A DNA stretch of 64,000 nt from Litoditis marina (GCA_964036275.1 OZ038434.1:34991279-35055278), one strand, 5' to 3'. Shown: positions 25,701-35,500, numbered from the stretch's first letter. The notes: generated by a model not told the origin, from the letters alone. Numbers and translations are program-made.

Positions 25701-27509
25701 CTCCGTCCCCTCACCTTAAGTCGCCCCCGTAGTACTATCACCCCCCTCCCAATACGATTCCCTATAGAGAGGAGGATGATTGTAAATGGGGGGGGGGTCA
25801 TTGTAAATGGGGGGTCATTGTTGATGGGGGGTAATTGTACAATGTCGACGTTTAACAATCACCCCCCACAATACAAAATGGGGGGTAATAGTACAACCCC
25901 GGACCTGTTCAACATTCGCCCCTCACTCAATTCAAACCTGCAGTAAAGAAGGACGTAGTACAATTACCCCCCTATGGGGGTGGGGGGTGATTGTACTACG
26001 GGTCGGATTTCAACCTATTTCGGCTCAAGGGGGGAGGGGACGATTGTACAATAAACCCCCATTCTCATACTTCCACCCAGAAAAGACGGAGTCAAACCAC
26101 AAACTCATCAGAATAACGCCACCTCATAAGTTTGGTTCCGAAAATGGCACGACTTTACGTCGCTTGGAGAAAAAAATATTCTCTTTCAGGATCACCCCCA
26201 GCGATGGCGGAGAGCTCAGTTACAATTGCGCCAACGGAGGTCTTTGCGCAGTAAGATATAGTCTTTTTCATTTCCACTGTGACTCCTACAGTATGCTAAA
26301 AAAAACTTCCAGACCCGTTCAATCACATGAGTAATCGGTATTCAACTCATTGGTTACACGTAGTCACAGTTCGATATAGTCTTTTTCTTTCTCATTGTAA
26401 CTCCTACAGTCCACATCCGAACTTCCAATGACTGCTCTCAATAGCGAACTTCAATTTCGTCGAAAATGTTTCGGAATTCTCTGTAGTAGGAAATCGGGAT
26501 GAAATGCGAAAATCGCTGTAATTTTTGATAATACTTACAGAATGTACACATATTGAAAGTTCTATTCCCTAAGCTATTCCATTCACTCAGAATAAGAGCT
26601 GCACAGCCAACCGTTTTTCTTGAATTCCCACTGGAAAGGAGCATTTCTTTCCGCTCTTCCTTAAAGCTTAAAGAAGAACGATTATGTGGTCCAATACCAA
26701 CAACGTTCCAGTCCTTTAAACTGCAATACATGTTTCAATTGCAGTTTAAATACCGTTTACGCGGGATTAGTCCACGTAATTGTCCTGCGTTGAGTTACGT
26801 TTAAGTTGATGAAACGTGAGGTTGTCCTGATATACATCAGGCCGAAATAAGCTCAAACTTAAAGAAACCGTTCCGCTATAATTCGAGTTCCACGAAAAAT
26901 TTAAAAAGCTCAAAAAGTTTCTTAATGTCTTCCAATAGACCATGAAAAAACTTTCTGACTAAAAATTTGTAAAATTTGCATAACATCAAGCCATAAAAAA
27001 GGGGACGTGCACATTTTCACTGTGACGCAACTTGACTTGGTTCATTTACATCCAGATTTATTCTCATTTTTTAGTTTCTAATTGTGTATTCGTGTGTGAT
27101 AGAGTGTTTTAAAATCATTTTTGCACTTCTATAGGCTATTTTGAGCATACCCCGTACGCAACTCCCCTATCGGTGTCATTACGTAAGCCGACTTTTTGAG
27201 AAAACGAAGCAAGATAGGAATATAGAAGTATATATTTTCGATAATGGTTTTGCATTTGCAGCTCGTTAACTTAGAAGTCAAAATTAAAGCGGGACGGATT
27301 CTTTAAATTGCATGCCGAATTATACCTCAACGATGCGACGTGAATGAATGAATATATGAAAAATGAATAATTATGTAAACATTTAGAAAGACGGCTGTTG
27401 GAGCAACGACGCTGGGACGGTTTGTTGTTGCAGCACGGATCTGTGTAACAGCGGGAGTACATCACTGCTTTTTGTAGCTTTGTCAGTTTTTGTTTTATTC
27501 ACTTTGTAA
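22718..27509 (+). CDS. Secreted/GPI-type ten-cysteine protein, ET-module/Ly6-like (ET-A)
   Basis: Four exons, 22718-22781, 24295-24352, 26190-26250 and 27387-27509, joined at phases 1, 2 and 0, encode 101 aa. Donors are GTAAGT, GTGAGT and GTAAGA; acceptors are TTTACAG, TTTCAG and TTTAG. Residues 1-17 form a signal peptide ending before LTCYQ. Ten cysteines sit at 19, 32, 39, 54, 60, 65, 74, 75, 76 and 81, ending in the CCC-x4-CN signature. After residue 83 comes a Ser/Gly patch and a hydrophobic tail to the stop, as expected for a GPI-attachment signal. The CY start, YNC centre and CCC..DLCN end match the nematode ET module, a small disulphide-rich extracellular domain that resembles Ly6/three-finger folds. 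Ligand and role are unknown. ET-B (48085-52397) has the same cysteine order and intron phases. Introns carry many repeats. Confidence 0.9.
22979..23214. mobile_element. ~235-bp TATAGT-ended element (family N), reversed
   Basis: Reverse-complement copy: starts TATAGTCTGTTTCACGCACT, then TATAACCCTCTACAGTAATC, and ends GGTGAAACGAACTATA. It lies in intron 1 of ET-A. Confidence 0.8.
23340..23525. mobile_element. GACTGAGTCG / GACGCAGGCTGATAAAC repeat, copy 1
   Basis: Contains GCCGACTGAGTCG, a CGTGTCA palindromic block, and CATATGTTTTGAGGAGACGC followed by AGGCTGATAAACAA. The same order occurs at 34963-35140. A neighbouring segment, 23262-23335, is a separate palindrome (GGGTCAATGAGAACGCAGA mirrored). 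Confidence 0.7.
23733..23825 (+). repeat. tRNA-like short element
   Basis: GGTATAGTGGTAAGAGT resembles a pol III A box and AAGGTTCGTGTCTC a B box, spaced as in a tRNA gene. It is followed by TTTGGCACCCACTATAG, the same tail as the larger tRNA-like elements at 23937, 28003, 31656 and 34494. Pairing of the acceptor arm is poor, so a functional tRNA is not claimed. Confidence 0.5.
23937..24158 (-). mobile_element. TATAG-ended element with tRNA-like A and B boxes
   Basis: Ends TATAGTGAGTGCTAAAT and CGTTGGTAACGACTATAG. The minus strand reads through A-box-like and B-box-like sequence (plus-strand GAGTCGAACCTGCGAGC and CGCTAACTACTGGGC). This copy is interrupted by an (AAT)n microsatellite at 24025-24055. 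It lies in intron 1 of ET-A. Confidence 0.75.
25214..25336. mobile_element. ~120-bp hairpin MITE (copy 3)
   Basis: TTAAAGAAGGACGATTATGT at the left and ACATAATCGTCCTTCTTCAA at the right, around TGAAAAATGTATTGCAGTTT. Arms are almost perfect. It lies in intron 2 of ET-A. Confidence 0.9.
25412..25539. mobile_element. ~130-bp element (family S)
   Basis: Starts ATACTGTTAGTCAATTGCAC and ends ATTCTAGTAT, with ACATGTTAAACACAGCAGAA inside. Other copies are 27781-27912 (reversed), 33439-33563 and 36323-36458 (reversed), with fragments at 10893-10985 and 32425-32492. Confidence 0.8.
25687..26059 (+). mobile_element. G/C-run element GTACAATTG...CCCCC, copy 1
   Basis: Repeated GGGGGTAATTGTACAA and CATTGTAAATGGGGGG blocks, with repeated GTACAAT boxes. 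An inverted copy lies at 29768-30119, inside the neighbouring convergent gene. It is in intron 2 of ET-A, just upstream of exon 3. Reading frames through it are low-complexity. Confidence 0.85.
26668..26792. mobile_element. ~120-bp hairpin MITE (copy 4)
   Basis: Left arm AAAGAAGAACGATTATGTGG; centre TGCAATACATGTTTCAATTGC; right arm diverged (GTCCACGTAATTGTCC). It lies in intron 3 of ET-A. Confidence 0.8.
26859..27306. mobile_element. ~450-bp TTAA-flanked element (family L)
   Basis: Begins TTAAAGAAACCGTTCCGCTA and ends GCGGGACGGATTCTTTAA, so inverted ends are flanked by TTAA. It shares long internal blocks (TGTGACGCAACTTGACTTGG, AGCATACCCCGTACGCAACT) with 28698-29154 and, reversed, 50595-51060. 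The TTAA target suggests a non-autonomous piggyBac-like element, which is an inference. It ends 80 bp before ET-A exon 4. Confidence 0.8.
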
Positions 27510-27640
27510 ACAAAAGTAAAATCACTAGTTTTTGTAACTTTGTCAATTTTTGTTTTATTCAGTTTATAGAGTAACATTTAAATAACTACTTTTTGTAGCA
27601 GTGCCAGTTTTTTCCGGTTTGTAAACGAGGAAATGCGGCT
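27466..27640 (+). repeat. ~60-bp tandem repeats over the ET-A stop codon
   Basis: Three diverged units of about 60 bp, each with TTTTTGTAG/ACTTTGTCA and TTTTGTTTTATTCA or a close variant. The first unit encodes the end of the ET-A hydrophobic tail and the stop; the next two lie in the presumed 3' UTR. The coding end has therefore been copied downstream. Confidence 0.75.
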
Positions 27641-27780
27641 AGTTGTTTTAAAGTGTTAACTAAATAGTTTTTGAAACAGTGCACCATCGTAGAAAACAAG
27701 TTCCATCTCAATACCGTTTGCCTAAACGATTTTGTTCATTTTTGACATGTCTCCCCGGGTTTGAACGTTCGTTTTTGAGT

Positions 27781-27912
27781 ATACTAGAAGTAAATTAAAT
27801 AGTCACGTGAAGTTGGCATTCTAATGAGGATTCGTGCACTTTGTCATTGTACGTTTCTGAGTTCTGATGTGTTTAACATGTTACACGAGACTGTGCAATT
27901 GACTAACAGTAT
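27781..27912. mobile_element. ~130-bp element (family S), reversed
   Basis: ATACTAGAAGTAAATTAAAT at the left and ATTGACTAACAGTAT at the right. It lies in the gap between the convergent ET-A and secreted-protein genes. Confidence 0.8.
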
Positions 27913-28002
27913 ATTATTTTCAGTTATATTCATGTATATCAATGCTCGCGAGACAAGAAATCTACCATCCCATATGCCGTGTTAGTTTGTTTGAGAGTTC
28001 CG

Positions 28003-28202
28003 GTATGGTGAATGCCAAATTTATAAATTTCTGTCTCTCGTCGGAATCAAACCTGAGCGCAAAAGTTTTGAAGCAGGGCGCTAAGCTTTGCGCTATATTA
28101 GAGCAGATAACCGGCAAGCTTTGGATTCCAAGACATGTGTGCGTACACAGCGGGAGATTAGATATACAGTACCCTCCTGCTATTCCGTTGGCGAAGACTA
28201 TA
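28003..28202 (-). mobile_element. TATAG-ended element with tRNA-like A and B boxes
   Basis: Same architecture as 34494-34667, but the B-box region is mutated (plus CGGAATCAAACCTGAGC) and the A-box region reads GCGCTAAGCTTTGCGC. It ends GAAGACTATAG. It lies in the intergenic gap before the secreted-protein stop. Confidence 0.75.
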
Positions 28203-28210
28203 GCAGGACT

Positions 28211-28331
28211 CAAACGACTGCGCCATTGAAGCACATAACCGGCGAGCTTCAGAATCGAGAACGTGTGTGTGTAAACAGCGGAAAGGGAGATATACAGTAC
28301 CCTCCCGCCCTTCCGTTTGCGACGACTATAT
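28211..28331 (-). mobile_element. Partial tRNA-like element, tail half
   Basis: Tandem neighbour of 28003-28202 with only the half from the A box to the CGACTATA end (CATAACCGGCGAGCTTCAGA, then ATACAGTACCCTCCCGCCC). Confidence 0.7.
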
Positions 28332-28447
28332 AGTAGTTTCGTTGCTTTCGCAAAATGTTGAATAATTACATATTTACAAAGGTTTATGTGTCTCAAAAGA
28401 CCACATTTCATGGAGAAGAACAGAGTTGTGAAATCAGGCTGGGGTCA

Positions 28448-31400
28448 TCATTTTTCTTGCAATACTTGTAGAGCGAGGTCACTTGCTTTGAGTAGCATGC
28501 CAGAGATGTCGGAGAAGGTTTCGGTTTCATTTCGGGACTCTGAAAACTAGAATAGGTCAAATGATGTACAACTATAAAAGTTACACATTGTAATCGTTGT
28601 GTAGTCTCTATTACACCTCAAAGACAGCGAATGTCTCAACAGATCGAGTGATGAATGCCGACTTAGCGATCGTTGGTCCCTTCACCTTCATAAGTAGTTA
28701 AAGAATCCGTTTCGCTATAATCTGAGTTTCACGAAAAATTTAAAAAGCTCAAAAAACATTCTTGATGTCTTTCCATAGACCATGAAAAGAATTTCTGATG
28801 GAAACCTTGTAAAATTTGCATATTATCAAGCACTAAAAAGGGGACATGAACATTTTCACTGTGACGCAATTTGACTTCGTTCACTCACCTCCAGATTTAT
28901 TTCCATTTTGTAGTCTCTAATTGTATTGTCATATATGATAGAGTGTTTTAAAAATATTTTTGTACTTCTATTGGCTATTTTGAGCATACCCCGTACGCAA
29001 CTCTCTCATCGGTGTCATTACGTAAGTCGCTTTTCTGAGAGATCGAAGCAAGATAGAGATATAAAAGTATACATTTTTGATAATGGTTTTTCATTTGCCA
29101 GAAGGTCAGATTGTTAACTCATAAGTCAAAATTAGAGCGGGACGGATTCTTTAATGTGAGTTTCTCAAGAAATATGTCGTGAGCTACTCGTGAGCTAGGT
29201 TGTAGCGTAGCGATCAAAGGCGTCTCATCAGAAGCTCATGAGACATCTCATGAGTTTTACGAGGGATTGGTACGTCACCAGAAATGGAGTAGATCAAACG
29301 TGTGTGTAGATCAAAAACAGACCTTATGCGCAACTAAACTCAGCCTTTCACAAAAGTTGTTCAGTGTCCACTAGAGTTTCGCCTCAGTCAAATGCAACTT
29401 GGCATTTTGACAGTAGTTTAGATGCACACAGCTTCAGCGTATTGGGTGTCAACATAATCTGAATCCATTATTTGAGGAATTTGTTCAGGAAGAGGCTGGC
29501 CAGAATGATACATTTTTATTCGTTTCGCTGATTGTGTAGTTTGATCTCGGTGCATTCTCGAACTCTCGCTAACGTTTTGCTGTGTTCGAAGTTGGATTTT
29601 ATTGCATCATCGCTGCGTTTCGAGAATGCTGCTGTGTTGACTGATCAAACCACGACTCAAAATTTGATCATCCCCGGCCACTGAGCCGGGTTCGATCCCC
29701 GCTGGCCGCGCTATCTATCGGTCGGACCGCATGAGCTGGTAACAAAGCTCACCCATGCCTGGGTTTATTGTGCAACTGCCCCTTCCCTCCCCCCTCCCCC
29801 TTGAGCCGAAATAGATTGGAATCCGACGCGTAGTACAATCACCCCCCACCCTCATTGGGGGGGTGATTGTACAACGTCCTTAGTTACTGCAGGTTTGGAC
29901 TGAGTGGGGGGGGGGGGCGATTGGTAAACAGGTCCGGGGTTGTACTATTGCCCCCCACTTTTTATTGTGGGGGTGATTGTTAACCCCCAAATTACACCCC
30001 CCGACCCCATTTACAATAACCCCCCTCTCTATAGAGAATCGTATTGGAGGGGGGTGATAGTACTACGGGGGGGGGGGGGACCAAAGGTGAGGGGGGGGGG
30101 GGGGCAATTGTACGATTTTTTTTCCATGCCTATCTCCACCCCCTCTACGGACAGTACATCTACGATATATTTATATGGGATTGTGTAATACTATGAATAA
30201 AGTGAAGAAAACATGGCTGAATTGATGGTAAAAGATCATTACTATCATTATCATACTATAACCATACCTGTCTTGTTCATATCTCGGGTCCACTTCTTGT
30301 AGAAGTTCTTCAGGTATGGGTGTTCCTCCTCTTTCATTTGCTTATTTTGGTCAACCAATTGATTCATCAGACCAAATGCGATGGTGTTGACGGGGTTGTA
30401 CGTCATAGCCTCCATCTCTTCCTGTTCGCTCATCTTCGGTACAGCTAGACAGTTTTGATTCTGGAAAACAATAAATTTGATGAAAAGACTAGAGAATTGA
30501 GATTGATACACAAAATATTTTATAAAAAATCACAACCAGTGCTTGTATGAATGAGCTCAACTAGTCATTTTGGCAATACGATCATCGTCAATATTCTTAA
30601 AACACTGAAGTTGGTCAGTAACAAAAAAAGAAGGAGACTCATAAATCAAACTGTAAGGGATATACTACAACTAGTCATTAAAAGTATGACGATATGTACA
30701 AAAAATATGACGACATGCAAAAAACAAAGTACGAGTGTAGGTGGAAAAGAAAATACTATAAACGTCCAACTAACCAACAGAGTATCGTCCATGTTAACGA
30801 AAATCATTCCAGACTTGTAGTCTTCGATAACCTTTTTTGCCTGCGCCTTGATCTGAAAAAAAAAACACAAAACTTGGTAAAAAAAAAAGCTTAAAGGAGG
30901 ACGATAATGTGGATCAATCCCGTGACATCGGTTCTTTAAACTGCAATTGTAAAATGTATTGCGGTTTAAAGGACTGAAGCGTTCCGATTTGACCACATAA
31001 TCGTCCTTCTTTGAACATATATTTCAATTGTGACCACTCGGTGGTTTTCCAACGATTCATCTCAAATTCCTTGTCTTTTTTCGAGAAAGCTGAGGGGGGG
31101 GGGTAGAATTTCCACGTTCTCAGGCGCGTACGCACGTTTGCTGATCAAAACTTCGAATGAAACTTTCAGTGTACTCAGATGTTTGCGCAGTGAGCTTTTG
31201 TAATTGTATGAACTGCTGGTTTTCATTTTCTCCAAGGAAACAGTTCAAAATTGTTTTCTTGGACGATTGACGCAAAACTGACGTGATTTCTGCATGTGAA
31301 CAAATTTATGTGAATAACAACTTACTCTTTTCTGAGAGGGTGCCGTCTTCAACATGTCTATCGCACTATCAACAATTCCGTAGAACTTTTTCTGTAATCA

Positions 31401-33415
31401 AGTGAAATTCGTGGAAGAATGAGAAAAAACAACCTTTCAGTTAACAATTTACTCTGGGCCAGTAGATACTTGGCACCAAACGTTTTTTGATGTTTTGACG
31501 TAGATATTTTAGGGGTCGATTTATTGGGGGAAAACTGTATAATTTCACTGCTTTACTGTCTTTATCGGTCGAGTGTGTTTGTAGTCTGATCATGTGAAGT
31601 TCACACGCAATTGAAAATTACTGCTGTGTGCGCAGCTCAAACTACAACTCCCCTGTATAGTCTTCGCCAACGGAAAGGGGGGAGGGTACTGTATATCTCG
31701 CTTTCCGCTGTGTACGCACACATCTCTTTGATTTCACAGATTGCTGATTATGTGCAGCAATAGTGCAGTGCTTAGCGCCCTGCTACGAATTTTTTGCTCG
31801 CAGGTTCGATTCCGGCGAGATACAGAAATTAATAGATTTGGCACTCACTATAACTCCGTGTAGTATTTCGTATAGTCCGTATAGTATTTGGGTTTAGGCC
31901 ACTAAGTTGAGAGTCATGCTACCAAAATGTGCACGCTGTGTGATGATTAACACGCCGATTCCATTCACTGCAGTGTACAGTTACCAGAATATCCCAGTTC
32001 CTCCATCCTATCCTGCGTCTCTCGCGTTCTCTCACTATTTCGCATGGCTCAGATCCCGGTGAAACTTAAGGACAGGAAAATAGCGTGCATTTGATGAGAC
32101 GTAGTTTGGGATCCAAATTATGTGATGTTCCTGAACATGGCCACCGGTTCACCTGTATATTTTTCGGGAAACGCTTGACTGTGTCTTCGAATATTTTCTT
32201 CGCCGTTTTTCCGTCTTTGGTCTCATCCATCGCTTGTTTTGCCTGAATGAGGTGTGATAGTCATTGTGATTTCGATGTGCTCTCCTACAGTAACCCATAA
32301 AACATTCAGAAGACTTTTTCTATTGAATAATTCATTAGTTCGGTAGTTCAAACTTTCAGAGTTTGTAGTAATAAAGATGCAGAAGACCCAACCAAAGTTT
32401 TCGAACCACATTTTGCCATGGCACGTTTCAGAGTTCTGCTGTGTTCAACATGTTCCATGTCACTGTGCGATTGACTAACAATATTGATTCGACAAACGTA
32501 CCGTATACATGACGATACCAAATTGAACCATGGGTAGTTTGCCTTTCTTTGAACCAGTGAAGGAGTGGTGGAACTTCAACAGTTGCTGAAAATAGTTGGT
32601 TCATAGGTTGGATTGAAAAAAACATAAAAGGAACTTATAGAGAGGGGCAGCCCTGGATATATAAGGCTACAGCCTGCACTACATATTCCGACCAGGTGGC
32701 GTAGCGAACCGTCCAACCTTATGAGAAGTGCATATGAGTTTCTCATGAGCTACTCATGATTTTTCATTTTGGTAGCATAGCAATGAATAGAATCTCATGA
32801 GAAGCTCGTGTTAATAGCTCATGGGGTTATCTCATGAACTGTTATGGGGATTGCTACGCCGCCAGATTGATTCAAAAAAACTTTCAACACGTTCAAAAAG
32901 TTGGATGACAATGATACTAGTTGCTCTCCGAACTTTACTCAGTCACGTTTTAGGTGCCCCGCATACCAGTACATTACATTAACGTCGATTTGGGTACAAA
33001 GTTGTGTTTTTTCATACAAACAAACATCCAAATACACAAACAAAAAACGACAAATAAACAACCTGCATCGGCTCGCTGGTGTTCTGATATCTCTCCCAGA
33101 ATTCGACACTGATGCCCGCAGGCTTCTCTTCTTCCGTGAAATAGTCGTCGTAGAAGTAATAGTGGGGATAGTCAATTCCATTCGGACCTTGAACTGACGA
33201 AGTGCACAATCTCTCATTAGATATAGAATTTCACGTTACTTATCAATTTACTTCTAGTGTAGAAACGTCTACTACTCACCATAGTCATAGTTGTCATAGT
33301 TGTCCATCGGTTCTCCACTAGTTGGCTTTGGTGCTTTTTTATTCGCGACATGTTTGTCTTTAGCACAGACGGCAGAAGCAATAAGACCGAGAACTACGAT
33401 ATATTGAGTCAGCAT
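28448..33415 (-). CDS. Secreted protein of unrecognised family, 8 exons, 289 aa
   Basis: Exons (minus, 5' to 3'): 33415-33280, 33193-33063, 32585-32502, 32242-32153, 31391-31326, 30852-30775, 30460-30268, 28539-28448 (TGA). They total 870 nt, and all phases agree (1, 0, 0, 0, 0, 0, 1). Residues 1-18 form a clear signal peptide ending in SAVCA. The mature part is hydrophilic and rich in Lys, Glu and aromatic residues, with a Tyr/Asp-rich N-terminal segment (DNYDNYDYG). It has no membrane span and only one cysteine after the signal peptide. A block HPYLKN-F-Y-K-KW in exon 7 is conserved in the truncated paralogue at 36241-37481. It could be a small nematode-restricted secreted family; no enzyme motif is visible. 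It is convergent with ET-A. The last intron (28540-30267) holds two repeat elements and explains the large gap before the final exon. Confidence 0.85.
28698..29154. mobile_element. ~450-bp TTAA-flanked element (family L)
   Basis: TTAAAGAATCCGTTTCGCTA at the left and GCGGGACGGATTCTTTAA at the right. It is about 85-90 percent similar by eye to 26859-27306, in the same orientation. It is intronic in the secreted-protein gene. Confidence 0.85.
29160..29275. mobile_element. CTCATGAG-rich element fragment (family V)
   Basis: Contains AAGCTCATGAGACATCTCAT and GAGGGATTGGTACGTCACCA. Better copies with terminal GGCGTAGCAATC repeats are at 32694-32868 and 55755-55947. Confidence 0.55.
29768..30119 (-). 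mobile_element. G/C-run element, inverted copy 2
   Basis: Reverse-complement relative of 25687-26059, sharing TGAGCCGAAATAGATTGGAA, GTACAATCACCCCCC and the terminal GCAATTGTAC. The arms are about 4 kb apart and lie in introns of two convergent genes. Confidence 0.85.
30892..31015. mobile_element. ~120-bp hairpin MITE (copy 5)
   Basis: Left arm TTAAAGGAGGACGATAATGT; right arm ACATAATCGTCCTTCTTTGA; centre TGTAAAATGTATTGCGG. It starts 40 bp upstream of exon 6 of the secreted-protein gene on the coding strand. Confidence 0.9.
31656..31852 (+). mobile_element. TATAG-ended element with tRNA-like A and B boxes
   Basis: In plus orientation: starts TATAGTCTTCGCCAACGG, has ATAGTGCAGTGCTTAGCGC (A-box-like) and an exact GGTTCGATTCC (B box), and ends TTGGCACTCACTATA. 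It is intronic in the secreted-protein gene, opposite to that gene's strand. Confidence 0.85.
32694..32868. mobile_element. CTCATGAG-rich TIR element (family V)
   Basis: Starts AGGTGGCGTAGCGAACC and ends GGGATTGCTACGCCGCCAG, giving inverted termini. The interior repeats CTCATGAG and ATGAGAAGCTC. Confidence 0.8.
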
Positions 33416-33438
33416 GCTGAAAAGGGGAGAGGCACCAT

Positions 33439-33563
33439 GGTCAATTGCACAGTCACGTGAAACATGTTAAACACAGCAGAATTCAGAAAAGTGCAATGAC
33501 TAAGTGCACGAATCCTCATTAGAATGCTAAATTTGCGTGAGTATTCAATTTACATCTAGCATA
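33439..33563. mobile_element. ~130-bp element (family S)
   Basis: GTCAATTGCACAGTCACGTG, then AAACATGTTAAACACAGCAG, and ending TCTAGCATAC. It lies immediately upstream of the secreted-protein start codon and could overlap its promoter. Confidence 0.8.
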
Positions 33564-34402
33564 CTAAGTATAGTTCTCGCCATTTCCACTGAGACTTTGG
33601 CAGCCTGCCGAGGGAATTTCGAACGAATATATTTCGTATAAACCACAGGTTTTTTGAGAGTTTCTCCCACTCATGCTGTAACAAGGTGATAAACCACTCA
33701 GAGAAACTTTTGATTTTTCGAAAAACTATAATAAGGTAACCAAATCAATATTTTGTTGTCACGCTACCAAAGTCTTAGTGCGAATGACACAAACCACACT
33801 TTACAATAATAGTGTATAGATTAGAATCGAATATAATACTCATTAAATCGAAGAAAAACTAGAAAATTGAAACTGTTTCACAAAAATAAGTGTGCCTGTA
33901 TGAACGAGCTCAACTAATTGTGAGTTCCACGTGAATGATTTTCCTCACATGTTTTACGTGACTCGACTGTTTGCTAGTAGTATAGTCGCCATTTTCCCCA
34001 TAAAGACAGCAGAGAGTTCAATTGATGCGGGGCGAGCGGTCGTTGATTATTTGCCAGCAGTTGGGAGAGTGAGTAGATCAAAATACGCAGACGAACTGGC
34101 AACTCGCCAAACCCCGTCCCATACAAATCCATGGTACGGTGTCCACAACGGTTTGACCAATTCTATAGAAGAGTCACAAGATAGGAAGAATTTGACCAAA
34201 TCAGGAACTATAAAAATAGGAATCGTACAAGTTGTAAACATCCGATGGTTTGGTTCGCTTGTTGTGAAAACATGTGTACTTATACCTAGTTAGAGATTAT
34301 GGCATACATCATTATCCATTTTAATCTGGTTGTCGCTAATTGCTCTGTGTACGTGACCGAATTGTGGTTGAATAATGACGAGGTATATGGCACTAATCCA
34401 AC

Positions 34403-34492
34403 TATAGTGGGCGCCAAATTTATAAATATTTGACTCTCGCCGAAATCAAACTTGCGAGCAAAATTTTCGTAGCAGGGCGCTAACCAGAGGCC
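34403..34492 (-). mobile_element. Partial tRNA-like element, B-box half
   Basis: Starts TATAGTGGGCGCCAAATTTA and stops within the A-box region (AGGGCGCTAACCAGAGG), where the next copy begins. It is a truncated tandem neighbour. Confidence 0.7.
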
Positions 34493-34493
34493 G

Positions 34494-34667
34494 TATAGTG
34501 AGAGCCAAATTTATTAATTTCTGTCTCTCGCCGGAATCGAACCTGCGAGCAAAAGATTAGTAGCAGGGCGCTAACCACTGCGCTATTGGAGCACATAATC
34601 AGCAATCTGTAAAATCAAAGAGTGAGATATACAGTACCCTCCCGCCTTTCCGTTGGCGACGACTATA
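34494..34667 (-). mobile_element. TATAG-ended element with exact tRNA A and B boxes
   Basis: On the minus strand TAGCGCAGTGG (plus 34575-34585) matches the eukaryotic A-box consensus TRGCNNAGTGG, and GGTTCGATTCC (plus 34533-34543) matches the B box. The order and spacing are those of a tRNA gene. The ends are TATAGTGAGAGCC and TTGGCGACGACTATA. This is the best-preserved promoter of the family. Confidence 0.85.
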
Positions 34668-34962
34668 TGCATGAAACATCCCGGGCCGGGTTGGGATGGT
34701 AACTGGAGCTCGATTGGGCTATTTCCCGACCGATTGATGTCGGGAAGCATGCCACCCCGGCCCGTGATGTTTCATGCATACGCCCTCTGTGCCTGTACGA
34801 AAGTGATTCGCTAATTGGCATGGAGTTTTTTGGTGGGCTTCTAGAATAACAGTTTTCTAGACAGACAATTAAAGGGGGGGGGGAAGGATGGAAAGCTAGT
34901 TTAGGTACCCCGGGGTACCTAAACCTAGCGTTGCGTGCGCCAAAACTGACTACTCTGAGAAA

Positions 34963-35140
34963 TCACTGACTCGGCCCCCGCCGACTGAGTCGAAATTGAG
35001 ACGGCAACGACAATGTCGCTGCCGTGACAAGTTTTACTCATGAAAATAGCATATGTTTTGAGGAGACGCAGGCTGATAAACAACAGTTAAAACTGAGACG
35101 GCAGCGACATTGTCGCGGCCGTCTCACGTTTTACTCATAG
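34963..35140. mobile_element. GACTGAGTCG / GACGCAGGCTGATAAAC repeat, copy 2
   Basis: Shares ACTCGGCCC..GCCGACTGAGTCG, CATATGTTTTGAGGAGACGC and AGGCTGATAAACAACAG with 23340-23525. The GC-rich arms GAGACGGCAACGACAATGTCG and its mirrored block form a palindrome. Confidence 0.7.
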
Positions 35141-35500
35141 TAAAACATGTGAACCGTATGCAAATACGGTTCGTTAGTTTGAACAAAGAAAGGTATCAAT
35201 CAAGTGCTCTTGAGCAGATCTTTCATATTAACTTTCCTTTCTGACCCCCTTTAAAGCTAGCCATATTCCAAGAAGCTGTCTGGGTATATACATTTATAAA
35301 ATGACGTCATGAATTCAACAAACTACAAACTAAAACGGTATAGACATAGGTTTTGTCAACATCAGATTACCCATTTTTCATAATACAGTTCGATTATGTC
35401 ACCAATTAAAATTGATCGTGTAGTCTTAGTAAAGTATGAACACACGCTATCATTTTGTTTGGACCTCAAAAATTTATAGGCAAAGGGCTTGTCAAACGGA

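Noticed and set aside
29680..29720. Second tRNA candidate around GGGTTCGATCCCCGC
   Set aside because: Only a B-box/T-arm-like stretch is present; no A box or D arm at the right distance upstream.
33931..34293. 120-codon plus-strand frame
   Set aside because: Composed of dispersed repeats also seen near 7385, 16540 and 45343; no protein-level signal.
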